DNA of 64,000 bases, from contig NZ_FWDP01000002.1 of NCBI RefSeq assembly GCF_900169305.1, positions 62,001 to 126,000 of the forward strand, written 5' to 3'. Source of the DNA: Marinilactibacillus piezotolerans. GTDB taxonomy: Bacteria; Bacillota; Bacilli; Lactobacillales; Carnobacteriaceae_A. Below, in pieces: positions 37,266 through 45,788 of the stretch (the first letter of the stretch is position 1; the number at the start of each line of letters is the position of its first letter). Both the position numbers and the translations under genes were made by a program. The notes beneath the pieces are model-generated. The model made no database searches and had not been told where the DNA came from. It saw only the letters and a program-made list of their open reading frames with translations.

Positions 37266-37294
37266 ATTATATGACAAGACAAAAAAAAGTACAA
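37266..37294 (-). promoter_or_regulatory. Promoter of the tdk-prfA-prmC-tsaC operon
   Basis: Minus strand: -35 TTGTAC (37289-37294), 17-nt spacer, -10 TATAAT (37266-37271). Confidence 0.75.
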
Positions 37295-37379
37295 GGGAAT
37301 CCATATGATCCTGAAGAAAGTCTGCCTTAATCAGTTGGCTGACGGCAGCTGTAAAAACGAATTCATTTTGTCAAATCTA

Positions 37380-37388
37380 TGGTACACT
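37380..37388 (+). promoter_or_regulatory. Candidate extended -10 of manA
   Basis: Extended -10 TGG-TACACT (hexamer 37383-37388) with no convincing -35; 43 nt before the manA ATG. Confidence 0.35.
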
Positions 37389-37430
37389 ATAGATAAATCT
37401 TACATTAAAACTTACATAAGGAGTGCAGTT

Positions 37431-38387
37431 ATGAATCAGCCATTGTTTTTAAAAGGCGTTATGCAGGAAAAAATTTGGGGCGGCAGCAAGTTAAAAAAAG
37501 TGTTTGGATATGATATTCCAAGTAACCATACTGGTGAATTATGGGCAATCAGTGCTCATAAAAATGGTCCAGCCGTAGTTGAAAACGGTCCTTACAAAGG
37601 AAAAACCTTAGCTGAGCTTTGGGATGAACACCGCGAGCTGTTTGGAAACCAAGACGGAGATGTGTTCCCGCTCCTGACAAAAATATTGGATGCCGAAGAT
37701 AATCTGTCTGTTCAAGTTCACCCAGATGACGCTTATGGATTAGAACATGAAGGAGAGCTTGGAAAAACAGAATGCTGGTATATCATTGATGCGGAGGAAG
37801 GGGCGGAAATTATTCTCGGTCATCACGCTCAGACAAAAGAAGCATTTGAAAGAATGGTTGAGCAAGGAAATTGGGATGAGCTGCTGCGATCTGTTCCAGT
37901 TAAACCTGGTGATTTCTTTTATGTTCCAAGCGGGACGATTCATGCAATCGGAAAAGGCATCACGATTCTGGAAACACAACAGTCCAGCGATACAACTTAC
38001 CGAGTATACGACTATGACCGCACAGATGCAAAAGGCAATACTCGTCCGCTTCATATCAGACAATCCATTGATGTAGCCATGATTCCGCATCAGGATGCAA
38101 AGCTGTCTCAATCGACTCAGACAATAGAAGGCGCAGCAATCAAGACGCTTGTTCAAAATGAGTTTTTCACAGTCCAAGAATGGGCGGTTTCTGGGAAAGC
38201 CGGTTTAACTGCCCAGGGACTTTATACACTTGTCAGTGTATTAGATGGCGAAGGAACGTTAACTGTCGAGGATCAATCTTACACGATCAAAAAAGGCACT
38301 CACTTTATTCTTCCGAATGAAATCAAATTCTGGACAATCAGCGGCAATCTTCAGATCATTGCCTCTATTCCTGGAGAAAATGTTTAG
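37431..38387 (+). CDS. manA: Mannose-6-phosphate isomerase, class I (ManA)
   Basis: ManA interconverts mannose-6-P and fructose-6-P, linking mannose uptake to glycolysis and to mannose-nucleotide synthesis. The protein of about 318 aa is of the short Firmicutes class. The cupin metal ligands are visible in LSVQVHPDDAYG (His, with Gln) and in GKTECWYII (Glu). The later His lies in VPSGTIHAIGKGI, and the active-site Arg in DTTYRVYDYDR. An in-frame extension upstream to 37305 is spurious: AAGGAG lies 7 nt before the ATG at 37431. Monocistronic. Confidence 0.93.
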   Translation: MNQPLFLKGVMQEKIWGGSKLKKVFGYDIPSNHTGELWAISAHKNGPAVVENGPYKGKTLAELWDEHRELFGNQDGDVFPLLTKILDAEDNLSVQVHPDDAYGLEHEGELGKTECWYIIDAEEGAEIILGHHAQTKEAFERMVEQGNWDELLRSVPVKPGDFFYVPSGTIHAIGKGITILETQQSSDTTYRVYDYDRTDAKGNTRPLHIRQSIDVAMIPHQDAKLSQSTQTIEGAAIKTLVQNEFFTVQEWAVSGKAGLTAQGLYTLVSVLDGEGTLTVEDQSYTIKKGTHFILPNEIKFWTISGNLQIIASIPGENV

Positions 38388-38405
38388 AGACGAATTGAAA
38401 TAATA

Positions 38406-38449
38406 AAATCGCCCGGCATTCAGCGTATATACTGAATGCCGGACGATTT
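38406..38449. terminator. Bidirectional terminator between manA and amt
   Basis: 18-bp stem (38406-38423 with 38432-38449, one mismatch), 8-nt loop, A-tract and T-tract on the two sides; serves both convergent genes. Confidence 0.92.
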
Positions 38450-38452
38450 TTT

Positions 38453-39700
38453 CTATCTGCTTTCGTTTGGAATTTGTTTTGTTGCTGCAAAATCTGCATA
38501 ACTATTTGCCAATCCATGCTCGCTGACATCCATGCCCGCTTCTTCCTCTTCTGGTGTTACACGTAAGCCGATTGTCAGATGAATCAATTTGAATACAGTA
38601 AACATTGTAGCTGATACCCATAGAATAACTGCAAGTACGCCAAGTAACTGTACACCCAATAAGCCAAATCCGCCGCCATACAATAGACCGCCATCTTGAG
38701 CGAATATTCCTAAGAGAATAGTGCCAAGTCCCCCGGCAACCCCATGTACTGCAAAAGCTCCAACAGGATCATCGATTTTCAATGTTGATTCTACAAATTC
38801 AACTGCGTAGACCATTGCTGCCGAAGAAAGAATACCAATCGCTGCTGCACCGATTGGTTCGACAACTGCACATCCTGCTGTAATTCCGACTAAACCAGCC
38901 AGCGCACCATTCATGGTTGTTCCGACATCTGGTTTACCAGACTTGAGCCATGTCAGTACCATCGCAGTCAAAGTAGCTGCAGCTGCTGCCAGATTGGTGT
39001 TCAGTAAAATCAATCCAATCAAGCTCAAAGACTCCTCGCTGGAAGCTTCCAGCGAAGAAGCACCATTGAACCCAAACCAGGCAAACCATAAAATGAATAC
39101 ACCCAAAGCAGCTAATACAACATTATGTCCTGGGATATCTTTTGGATTGCCGTTTCGATCAAAACGACCCTTTCTCGGACCTACTATTTTTGCACCAATA
39201 ATCGCTGTAACGCCGCCGACCATGTGGACGGCAGTGGATCCCGCAAAGTCCTGGAACCCCAAGTTTGAGAGCCAGCCGCCGCCCCAGATCCAGTGACCTG
39301 AAATCGGATAAACGATACCAGAGATTACAAGAGTATATAACAAGTATGAACTGAACTTTGTCCGTTCAGCCATTGCACCAGAAACGATTGTTGCAGCTGT
39401 TGCACAAAAAACAGTCTGGAACATTAAAAAGACATATCCTGGAATGTTTGAATCATAGTTTCCTGTCACAAACATATCTGGTGTTCCGATAACCCCCATG
39501 ATAGACGGTCCAAACATAATGCCAAACCCTATAATCCAGTATAATAATGACCCCATCACAAAATCCATCAGATTTTTCATAATAATATTTCCGGCGTTTT
39601 TTGCTCTAGTCATTCCTGATTCTAAAATGGCAAATCCTGCTTGCATGAAAAAGACTAAAACAATTCCTAACAATACCCATAGTGTATCTGTAGCTGACAT
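38453..39700 (-). CDS. amt: Ammonium transporter (Amt family)
   Basis: The protein of about 415 aa has 11 hydrophobic segments typical of AmtB channels. The family motif is visible as DFAGSTAVHMVGGVTAIIGA (with the conserved His of the pore), and the second pore His lies in DPVGAFAVHGVAGGLGTIL. It imports ammonium for nitrogen assimilation. There is no glnK/PII gene beside it, unlike most bacteria. The frame is open to 39841 upstream, but AGGGGG 10 nt before the ATG at 39700 marks the start. Convergent with manA, sharing its terminator. Confidence 0.93.
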   Translation of the reverse strand: MSATDTLWVLLGIVLVFFMQAGFAILESGMTRAKNAGNIIMKNLMDFVMGSLLYWIIGFGIMFGPSIMGVIGTPDMFVTGNYDSNIPGYVFLMFQTVFCATAATIVSGAMAERTKFSSYLLYTLVISGIVYPISGHWIWGGGWLSNLGFQDFAGSTAVHMVGGVTAIIGAKIVGPRKGRFDRNGNPKDIPGHNVVLAALGVFILWFAWFGFNGASSLEASSEESLSLIGLILLNTNLAAAAATLTAMVLTWLKSGKPDVGTTMNGALAGLVGITAGCAVVEPIGAAAIGILSSAAMVYAVEFVESTLKIDDPVGAFAVHGVAGGLGTILLGIFAQDGGLLYGGGFGLLGVQLLGVLAVILWVSATMFTVFKLIHLTIGLRVTPEEEEAGMDVSEHGLANSYADFAATKQIPNESR

Positions 39701-39733
39701 GTTGTTGTTTCCCCCTAAAAATAAGATGGCTCT

Positions 39734-39763
39734 ACTATACCGAAACATTGGTATACATATCAA
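39734..39763 (-). promoter_or_regulatory. Promoter of amt
   Basis: Minus strand: -35 TTGATA (39758-39763), 18-nt spacer, -10 TATAGT (39734-39739). Confidence 0.55.
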
Positions 39764-39894
39764 TCCTATACAGACACTTCTGATATATCTGAGAAATAAC
39801 AGCATTATTGTTGTTTTTAAAAAGAATTCTCTCTGATTCACTTAATATAATTTACTTTTACGTTAAATTGGTATATACATTTCCGTTGAATCTA

Positions 39895-39935
39895 AAAAGT
39901 TCTGAAATCTGCTAAGTGCAGATCTCAGAACTTTT
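39895..39935 (-). terminator. Terminator of the heterodimeric ABC exporter operon
   Basis: 18-bp stem (39895-39912 with 39918-39935, one mismatch) and 5-nt loop; U-tract on the minus strand; 11 nt past the stop. Confidence 0.92.
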
Positions 39936-39945
39936 ACTACCTTTA

Positions 39946-41817
39946 TCAAGCAAATGAAGGATTTTCTTCATAAGAAGCAAACTGACTATTATATAGATCA
40001 GCATAAAATCCATTTTGTTCCATCAACTCATCGTGGTTACCTGTTTCGATCACGTCGCCTTGATTCATGACAATAATTTTATCAGCATCACGGATCGTTG
40101 ATAATCTGTGTGCTACAACGAAACTTGTTCGATTTTCAAGTAAGTTGTTCATCGCTTTTTGAATCAGGATTTCCGTTCTTGTATCCACTGAAGAGGTCGC
40201 TTCATCTAAAATGAGTACTTCAGGGTCCGCCAGGAATGCACGCGCAATCGTAATCAATTGACGCTGGCCTTGAGAAATATTTGTCCCTTCTTCGTTCAGG
40301 AGTGTGTTATACCCTTCAGGCAGTCGTTTAACAAAGTCATCAACGTGTGCTGCTTTAGCAGCCGCTAGAATATGATCACGATTATCGGCATATTCTTCAC
40401 TGCCGTAAGCAATATTTTCCCAGATCGTTCCATTAAATAACCAAGTATCTTGAAGCACCATAGAGAATTTTTTCCGTAATTCAGGTCGTGCAATATCTCG
40501 AGTATCGACACCGTCAAATCGAATGCTCCCGCCCTTGACATCGTAGAAGCGCTCCAGCAAGTTGATCAGCGTTGACTTCCCTGCACCTGTCGGGCCGACG
40601 ACCGCTATCATATTTCCTGGTTTAACCGTAAGATTAAAGTCTGTCATTAACAATGGATCATCTGCTCCATCACCGTATCCAAATTGGACATTTTCGAACT
40701 CAACTTTGTAAGGGGAGTCTGGTTTTGGTTCCAATCCTGAAGCTGTCTCCTGCATTTCCTCTTCATCCAGCACTTCAAATACACGTTCACAAGCTGCTAT
40801 CGTTACTTGGATTGTATTAGCCAAATTGGCGATTTGCCGAACTGGTTGTGAGAATTGATTGACATATTGTAGAAACGCTTGAATATTCCCTAAAGAAATG
40901 GTTCCATTCGCTACACCAAGTCCGCCGACTAGCGCTACACCAAAATAACCAAGATCACGAGAGAAACTGACCAGCGGCATCATAATTCCAGCAAGAAATT
41001 GAGCTTTCATAGAAGCATCGTTTAATTTTTCACTTCTTTGATCGAATTTTTCAATCTCATCTTCTTCACGATTATATGTTTTTACAACGGTGTGACCTGA
41101 AAATGTCTCTTCAACATGGTCATTGACATTTCCCAGTTCTTTTTGCTGACGTCCAAATTGTTTCTGTGATTTAGGTGCAACATACGCAATAAGGAAGAAA
41201 CTGATCGGGACCGTTACGATCGTCACTAGTGTTAATCTAATATCAATAGAAAGCATGACCACCAATACCGTCACAAATTGAACCACACTAATGATAAATT
41301 GAGTCAATGACTGCTGCAGTGTATTGGCGATCTGGTCCATGTCATTGACTGCACGAGAAAGAATATCTCCAGTCGAATGTGTGTCATAATACTTGATCGG
41401 CAAGGTCGACATTTTTTCTTTCAGTTCTTTTCTCATGTCATAAACTGTTTTTTGAGCGATTCTCGCAGTAATAAACTGTTGGAAGAACTGAAAAACAGCT
41501 TGTATAACATAGACAATGGCAACTGTAATGAGAATATTCTGAATGACACCAAAGTCGATTGGGAATCGTTCAATAGTCTCTCCTGCTTCTCGCAGAGCAT
41601 TTCCTTCTTGGATTCCTCTATAGATTTCAGTGGTTGCTTGCCCTAGAATTCGAGGAGCTTGCGCTGCCATAATGACAGCTACAATAGCTAATAGCAAAGT
41701 AGCTACCAGAGCCCAGAATCTTGTAGACATGTATTTGACTAGTCTAAAGACCGTGCCCCAAAAGTTATTGGCTTTTTTCGCGCGTATATGTGCTGCGTTT
41801 GATCCGCCTTTTGCCAT
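39946..41817 (-). CDS. Heterodimeric ABC exporter, subunit B (EfrB/LmrD-like)
   Basis: The 623-aa half-transporter has an N-terminal six-helix ABC transmembrane domain (about 30-340) and a nucleotide-binding domain: Walker A VGPTGAGKSTL, signature ISQGQRQ (non-canonical), Walker B VLILDEATSSVD with the catalytic Glu, and H-loop VAHRLST. It pairs with the gene just upstream, whose Walker B is degenerate but whose signature is canonical. That is the division of labour of LmrCD, EfrAB and BmrCD exporters. Its stop-start junction (TAATG) overlaps its partner's stop. Drug or lipid export is likely; the substrate cannot be told. Confidence 0.9.
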   Translation of the reverse strand: MAKGGSNAAHIRAKKANNFWGTVFRLVKYMSTRFWALVATLLLAIVAVIMAAQAPRILGQATTEIYRGIQEGNALREAGETIERFPIDFGVIQNILITVAIVYVIQAVFQFFQQFITARIAQKTVYDMRKELKEKMSTLPIKYYDTHSTGDILSRAVNDMDQIANTLQQSLTQFIISVVQFVTVLVVMLSIDIRLTLVTIVTVPISFFLIAYVAPKSQKQFGRQQKELGNVNDHVEETFSGHTVVKTYNREEDEIEKFDQRSEKLNDASMKAQFLAGIMMPLVSFSRDLGYFGVALVGGLGVANGTISLGNIQAFLQYVNQFSQPVRQIANLANTIQVTIAACERVFEVLDEEEMQETASGLEPKPDSPYKVEFENVQFGYGDGADDPLLMTDFNLTVKPGNMIAVVGPTGAGKSTLINLLERFYDVKGGSIRFDGVDTRDIARPELRKKFSMVLQDTWLFNGTIWENIAYGSEEYADNRDHILAAAKAAHVDDFVKRLPEGYNTLLNEEGTNISQGQRQLITIARAFLADPEVLILDEATSSVDTRTEILIQKAMNNLLENRTSFVVAHRLSTIRDADKIIVMNQGDVIETGNHDELMEQNGFYADLYNSQFASYEENPSFA

Positions 41818-43538
41818 TAAATATCCTCTCCTTTCAATTGAGAGTCCATGATTTCTTGATAGATTGGATTATTTGCTTTTAATTCTTCATGTGTTCCTTT
41901 TCCAACGACTTTTCCTTGGTCGAGAACGATAATTTGGTCTGCATCGATCACTGTACTGATTCGCTGAGCAATAATGACGACAGCTGAATCTTGCGTATCA
42001 GGTTTCAATGCTTCTCTTAATCTTGCATCTGTTTTGAAATCCAGTGCTGAGAATGAATCATCAAAAACCAGAATGTCAGCTTTAGTCGCTAAAGCTCTGG
42101 CAATACTCAACCGCTGTCTCTGTCCACCGGAGAAGTTGCCGCCGCCTTGTTCTACTCTTGAATCCAAGCCTTTTGGTAATCCAGAAACAAAATCTTTTCC
42201 CTGAGCTACGTCAAGGGCATGCCACAATTCTTCATCTGTCGCTTCTGGTCTTCCGTATTTCAAGTTTTCACGGATCGTACCGCTGAATAGTAAAGCTTTC
42301 TGCGGCGCAAATCCGATCAGACGTCTCAACTCTCCCTGCTCTACATCGCGAATATCTATGCCATTAACTTTGATTTGACCGCTTTCTACTTCATAAAGTC
42401 GCGGAATCATATTTGCCAAAGTCGTCTTACCGGCTCCAGTACCGCCGATGATAGCGAGACGTTCTCCTTTATTAATGGTAAAATCAATATTCTCTAATGC
42501 TGTCTTTTCAGCTCCGTGGTATCGATAAGAAACATCATCGAATTGAAGTGAAACATTGGAAGTATCTTTTAAATGACGAGGTTTTTTGGGATCAGTAATG
42601 GTGTTCGATGTATCTAAAACTTCCATTACTCGTTCTGCCGCTACTTGGCCACGCGGCAAGAAGAATAGAACCATTGAGACCATCATGACACCCATCAATA
42701 TCTGCATAGCATATGTCATAAAGGCAACCAGATTCCCAACTTGCATATCTCCGGCGGCAATAAATTGGGCACCGAACCAGATAATCATAATATTGGTAAT
42801 ACTAACAGCGAATACCATCGATGGCATCATAAAGGCCATTACAGTATTGGCTTTAATAGAAGTCTGTGCAAAATCCCAGTTGGCTTCATCGAATCGTTTG
42901 CGTTCGAAAGCATCTTTATTAAATGCGCGGATTACTCGGATACCTGTCAGGCCTTCACGGAATACTCGGTTCAGCCTATCTGTCTTACGCTGCATAGATT
43001 TGAATAAAGGGCTCGAAAAGCGCAGAATGAACCAAATCAATCCACCTAAAATCGGCATTGTAATCAAAAAGACAAAAGCCAGCTGCGGTTCTCTGGTAAA
43101 TGCCAGTCCTCCTGCACCGATCATCAAAAATGGTGCTAAAATCATAGTTCTTAGTACCAGCATCATGACAAACTGTATTTGCATAATGTCATTTGTATTT
43201 CTGGTAATTAGAGTCGATGTTCCAAAACGATCCAATTCATCATTCGTAAAGTAAATAACTGTTCGGTAAAGTTTCTTTCTCAAGGTATTTCCTAATCCTT
43301 GAGATTCTTTCGCTGCATAGTATACATTTAATAATGCAGAAATAATGGTTAGGATGGTGAATCCAATCATCATCAGTCCCCTGCTGACAATGTAATCAAT
43401 ATCTCCGGTCGCTACTCCATAATCAATGATATTGGCTGTAATGGTCGGCATCGCCAGCATCCCTGCTACTTGAACGGCCATGAAAAAAACAGTAATAAAC
43501 ACACGCCATGGGTTCATTAATCTAGCTAGCTTTCTCAT
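41817..43538 (-). CDS. Heterodimeric ABC exporter, subunit A (EfrA/LmrC-like)
   Basis: The 573-aa half-transporter has a six-helix domain (about 15-310) and an ATPase domain: Walker A IGGTGAGKTTL, canonical signature FSGGQRQRLSIA, and Walker B ILVFDDSFSALD, where the catalytic Glu is replaced by Asp. The H-loop position reads IAQRIST (Gln for His). These marks identify the subunit with the degenerate catalytic site. The start ATG overlaps the TetR stop (ATGA), so regulator and exporter are coupled in one operon, and it overlaps its partner downstream. Confidence 0.9.
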   Translation of the reverse strand: MRKLARLMNPWRVFITVFFMAVQVAGMLAMPTITANIIDYGVATGDIDYIVSRGLMMIGFTILTIISALLNVYYAAKESQGLGNTLRKKLYRTVIYFTNDELDRFGTSTLITRNTNDIMQIQFVMMLVLRTMILAPFLMIGAGGLAFTREPQLAFVFLITMPILGGLIWFILRFSSPLFKSMQRKTDRLNRVFREGLTGIRVIRAFNKDAFERKRFDEANWDFAQTSIKANTVMAFMMPSMVFAVSITNIMIIWFGAQFIAAGDMQVGNLVAFMTYAMQILMGVMMVSMVLFFLPRGQVAAERVMEVLDTSNTITDPKKPRHLKDTSNVSLQFDDVSYRYHGAEKTALENIDFTINKGERLAIIGGTGAGKTTLANMIPRLYEVESGQIKVNGIDIRDVEQGELRRLIGFAPQKALLFSGTIRENLKYGRPEATDEELWHALDVAQGKDFVSGLPKGLDSRVEQGGGNFSGGQRQRLSIARALATKADILVFDDSFSALDFKTDARLREALKPDTQDSAVVIIAQRISTVIDADQIIVLDQGKVVGKGTHEELKANNPIYQEIMDSQLKGEDI

Positions 43539-44194
43539 ACTTTATCCTCTTCTCTTTCATTTCTTTTTTCTTTTAAAACACCCTGTGTCATCCACTTGAG
43601 CCTTTTTGCAAATAATTGCTGTGTTTCTTCTATAGAGAGTTCTTTCCAGAAACCTTCCATGATCGTATCATTCAGTATATTTAAAATATACCGGATAATA
43701 GAAATTAATTCTTGATCTGTACAAGCTTTAACCTGTTCTCGTTTGATAGCTTCCAGCACACGTTCATTAACAGGATGCTCTTTTTTTAAGTTAGAAGGAG
43801 CTGTAATAATATTTGCGCCAGATTCTTGATTGATCTGGTAATTCATATGCAGATACATGTTCTCAAAAAATCCGAACTTTTCTGAATCCATAATATACTT
43901 GATATATTTTTCTCCAAATGTGCAGTACCCTTTATAGAAATCACCATCAGCTTCTTTGAAGCTTTTGATCATCAGCTTATGGTAATTGTATTTGAATTTT
44001 CCAATCAGAAAATAATACAGGTCTTTTTTGTTTTCAAAATATTGATAAAAACTTCCTCTTGATATACCAGCATTTTTAACAATATTAGATATAGATGCTT
44101 CATTTAACGATTTTGCCGTGAACTCTTTCATGGCTCCATCAATCAATCGTTGGCGCTTAGATTCAGGTAAATTGAAAAAAGTATGCGTTGGCAC
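43535..44194 (-). CDS. TetR family transcriptional regulator of the ABC exporter
   Basis: The 219-aa regulator has a TetR_N helix-turn-helix (KRQRLIDGAMKEFTAKSLNEASISNIVKNAGISRGSFYQYFENKKDLYYFL, family match; residues about 12-60) and a helical ligand-binding C-terminus that is not recognisable further. It starts with GTG, AAGGAGGG 6 nt upstream. It heads the exporter operon, and its promoter is flanked by two copies of a GTGACAC-T-GTGTCAC palindrome, so it most likely represses itself and the exporter until a substrate binds. Confidence 0.92.
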   Translation of the reverse strand: MPTHTFFNLPESKRQRLIDGAMKEFTAKSLNEASISNIVKNAGISRGSFYQYFENKKDLYYFLIGKFKYNYHKLMIKSFKEADGDFYKGYCTFGEKYIKYIMDSEKFGFFENMYLHMNYQINQESGANIITAPSNLKKEHPVNERVLEAIKREQVKACTDQELISIIRYILNILNDTIMEGFWKELSIEETQQLFAKRLKWMTQGVLKEKRNEREEDKV

Positions 44195-44237
44195 AAATCT
44201 CCCTCCTTTTCGATCCTATATTTTCAATCTAACAAAT

Positions 44238-44297
44238 GTGACACTGTGTCACGAAACATACTTTTAGTATTATATGTGACACTGTGTCATAAATCAA
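44238..44297 (-). promoter_or_regulatory. TetR-exporter promoter with two operators
   Basis: Minus strand: -35 TTGATT (44292-44297), exactly 17-nt spacer, -10 TATAAT (44269-44274). Operator copy 1, GTGACACTGTGTCAT (44276-44290), fills the spacer. Copy 2, GTGACACTGTGTCAC (44238-44252), lies just after the predicted start site. Centres are 38 bp apart. Confidence 0.82.
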
Positions 44298-44342
44298 GTC
44301 GCAAGTTTTTGATTTTCAATTTATTTTCATAAACCCTTTAAA

Positions 44343-44379
44343 AAATAGCAAAACCCCATTATTTGGGATTTTGCTATTT
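44343..44379 (-). terminator. Terminator of the AI-2E family gene
   Basis: 15-bp stem (44343-44357 with 44365-44379, one mismatch), 7-nt loop, U-tract on the minus strand; 9 nt past the stop. Confidence 0.88.
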
Positions 44380-44387
44380 GCTACTTG

Positions 44388-45584
44388 CTATTCTTCAGTT
44401 TCCTCTGTTTCTAATACTTCCGGTTCTACTATAGGGTTATCTTCGTATAGATCAGAATGGCTTTGATACCATTCAAACAGTTTTGAAATAATAATCTTTA
44501 ATACAGCATACCCTGGGATCGCCAGGATGACGCCCATTACTCCAAACAGTCGACCAGAGACTAGAAGCAAAAAGATAATATTGATAGGATGGATTTTAAG
44601 CGTATTTCCGATAATCTGTGGAGAAATCACTCGTCCTTCCAGCAGTTGTTCAATAACAAAAACGATCAGGACTTTTACCAGCATGAACGGAGAGTGTACA
44701 ATTGCTACAATGACGGCAGAAATGGTTGCTAAAAAAGAACCAAGGTATGGAATCAAGTTCATAATTCCAGCAAATATTCCTAATGTCAGCGCAAAATCCA
44801 ATCCAACGATAGAAAATCCAATCCAGAACATCAGTCCCACACTCATCGCGACCAGCAACTGTCCTCGAACATAATTGCTGACTTGTCGATTGATGTCAGC
44901 CAGGATTTCTCTGACTGAAGTACGTGCCTTCGTTGGAATAAACCGCAATATATTGTCTGGAATTTTTTTGCCTTCTTTTAACAAATAATACACGATAAAA
45001 GGAATAGTAAATAATGTAATACCTACTTGAGTAAGTAATCCGATAAAGTTGCCAATCCCGCCTACTGTTACATCTAAAAATCCAGAAGCCTGACTACTCA
45101 AACTTCCGATCAGTGAAGTATCACTGATTCGTTGCATAAAATCAGTGAAGGCTTCTGTTCCCAGCAACTGATCAAGTTGTATCATAAGACTATTCCAGTA
45201 GTCAGGCCAGTTATTCACTATGGATTCCAGTTGTCTTTGAATGATAGGAATAATATAGTTGATTCCTACAATAAACATTAGAATAATCAGCGCAAACACA
45301 AGTGCAATGGCAGAATTGCGGGAAAACCTTTTTTTCTCAAGCCAATCAACTATAGGATTTAACATATAATAAAAAATAGCAGAAAATACGATTGGCGGTC
45401 CTATGATACTCAATACGATTTCAATTAGCCGGAAAACAGCTGAAATTTGACTAAGCATATAAATATTAAAGAAAATCAGTAAGCTGATCAGCAAAATAGT
45501 GACCACTTTATTGTCAATAATTTTTTTCCAGAACCATGATTGTCTTATATTACTGGATTGTGATTGGTGCGGTTCTCGTTTCAT
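44388..45584 (-). CDS. AI-2E family transporter / PerM-type membrane protein
   Basis: The protein of about 398 aa has seven to eight transmembrane helices typical of UPF0118/AI-2E (YhhQ/TqsA/PerM) proteins. The family region ALTLGIFAGIMNLIPYLGSFLATISAVIVAI and PQIIGNTLKIHPI are easily recognised. The name is historical; TqsA exports AI-2 and others move sodium or protons, so the substrate is open. The in-frame upstream extension is ignored because CAGGAGG lies about 7 nt before the ATG at 45584. Monocistronic. Confidence 0.88.
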   Translation of the reverse strand: MKREPHQSQSSNIRQSWFWKKIIDNKVVTILLISLLIFFNIYMLSQISAVFRLIEIVLSIIGPPIVFSAIFYYMLNPIVDWLEKKRFSRNSAIALVFALIILMFIVGINYIIPIIQRQLESIVNNWPDYWNSLMIQLDQLLGTEAFTDFMQRISDTSLIGSLSSQASGFLDVTVGGIGNFIGLLTQVGITLFTIPFIVYYLLKEGKKIPDNILRFIPTKARTSVREILADINRQVSNYVRGQLLVAMSVGLMFWIGFSIVGLDFALTLGIFAGIMNLIPYLGSFLATISAVIVAIVHSPFMLVKVLIVFVIEQLLEGRVISPQIIGNTLKIHPINIIFLLLVSGRLFGVMGVILAIPGYAVLKIIISKLFEWYQSHSDLYEDNPIVEPEVLETEETEE

Positions 45585-45719
45585 GTTTAGCCCTCCTGCT
45601 ACATTGCTTGCATCTCTCATTCTATCATAGATAAACAACAAAAAGACTTAAATAAAAGATAAATCTTCCTATTTAAAAACAGTCTAGTAAACCTTTACAT
45701 TTTGAATAGTGAATTCCGT

Positions 45720-45748
45720 TTCATAATTATTCAATGTTTTGGTATACT
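45720..45748 (+). promoter_or_regulatory. Promoter of pgl
   Basis: -35 TTCATA (45720-45725), 17-nt spacer, extended -10 TGG-TATACT (hexamer 45743-45748); 40 nt before the ATG. Confidence 0.6.
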
Positions 45749-45788
45749 GTGGATAACAATCTTAAAATAAAAGGAGGAGTCGATTTTC

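Noticed and set aside
42586-43254. 222-aa plus-strand frame opposite the exporter subunit A
   Set aside because: Antisense shadow of a well-supported ABC gene; low-complexity Ile/Thr/Asn-rich sequence.
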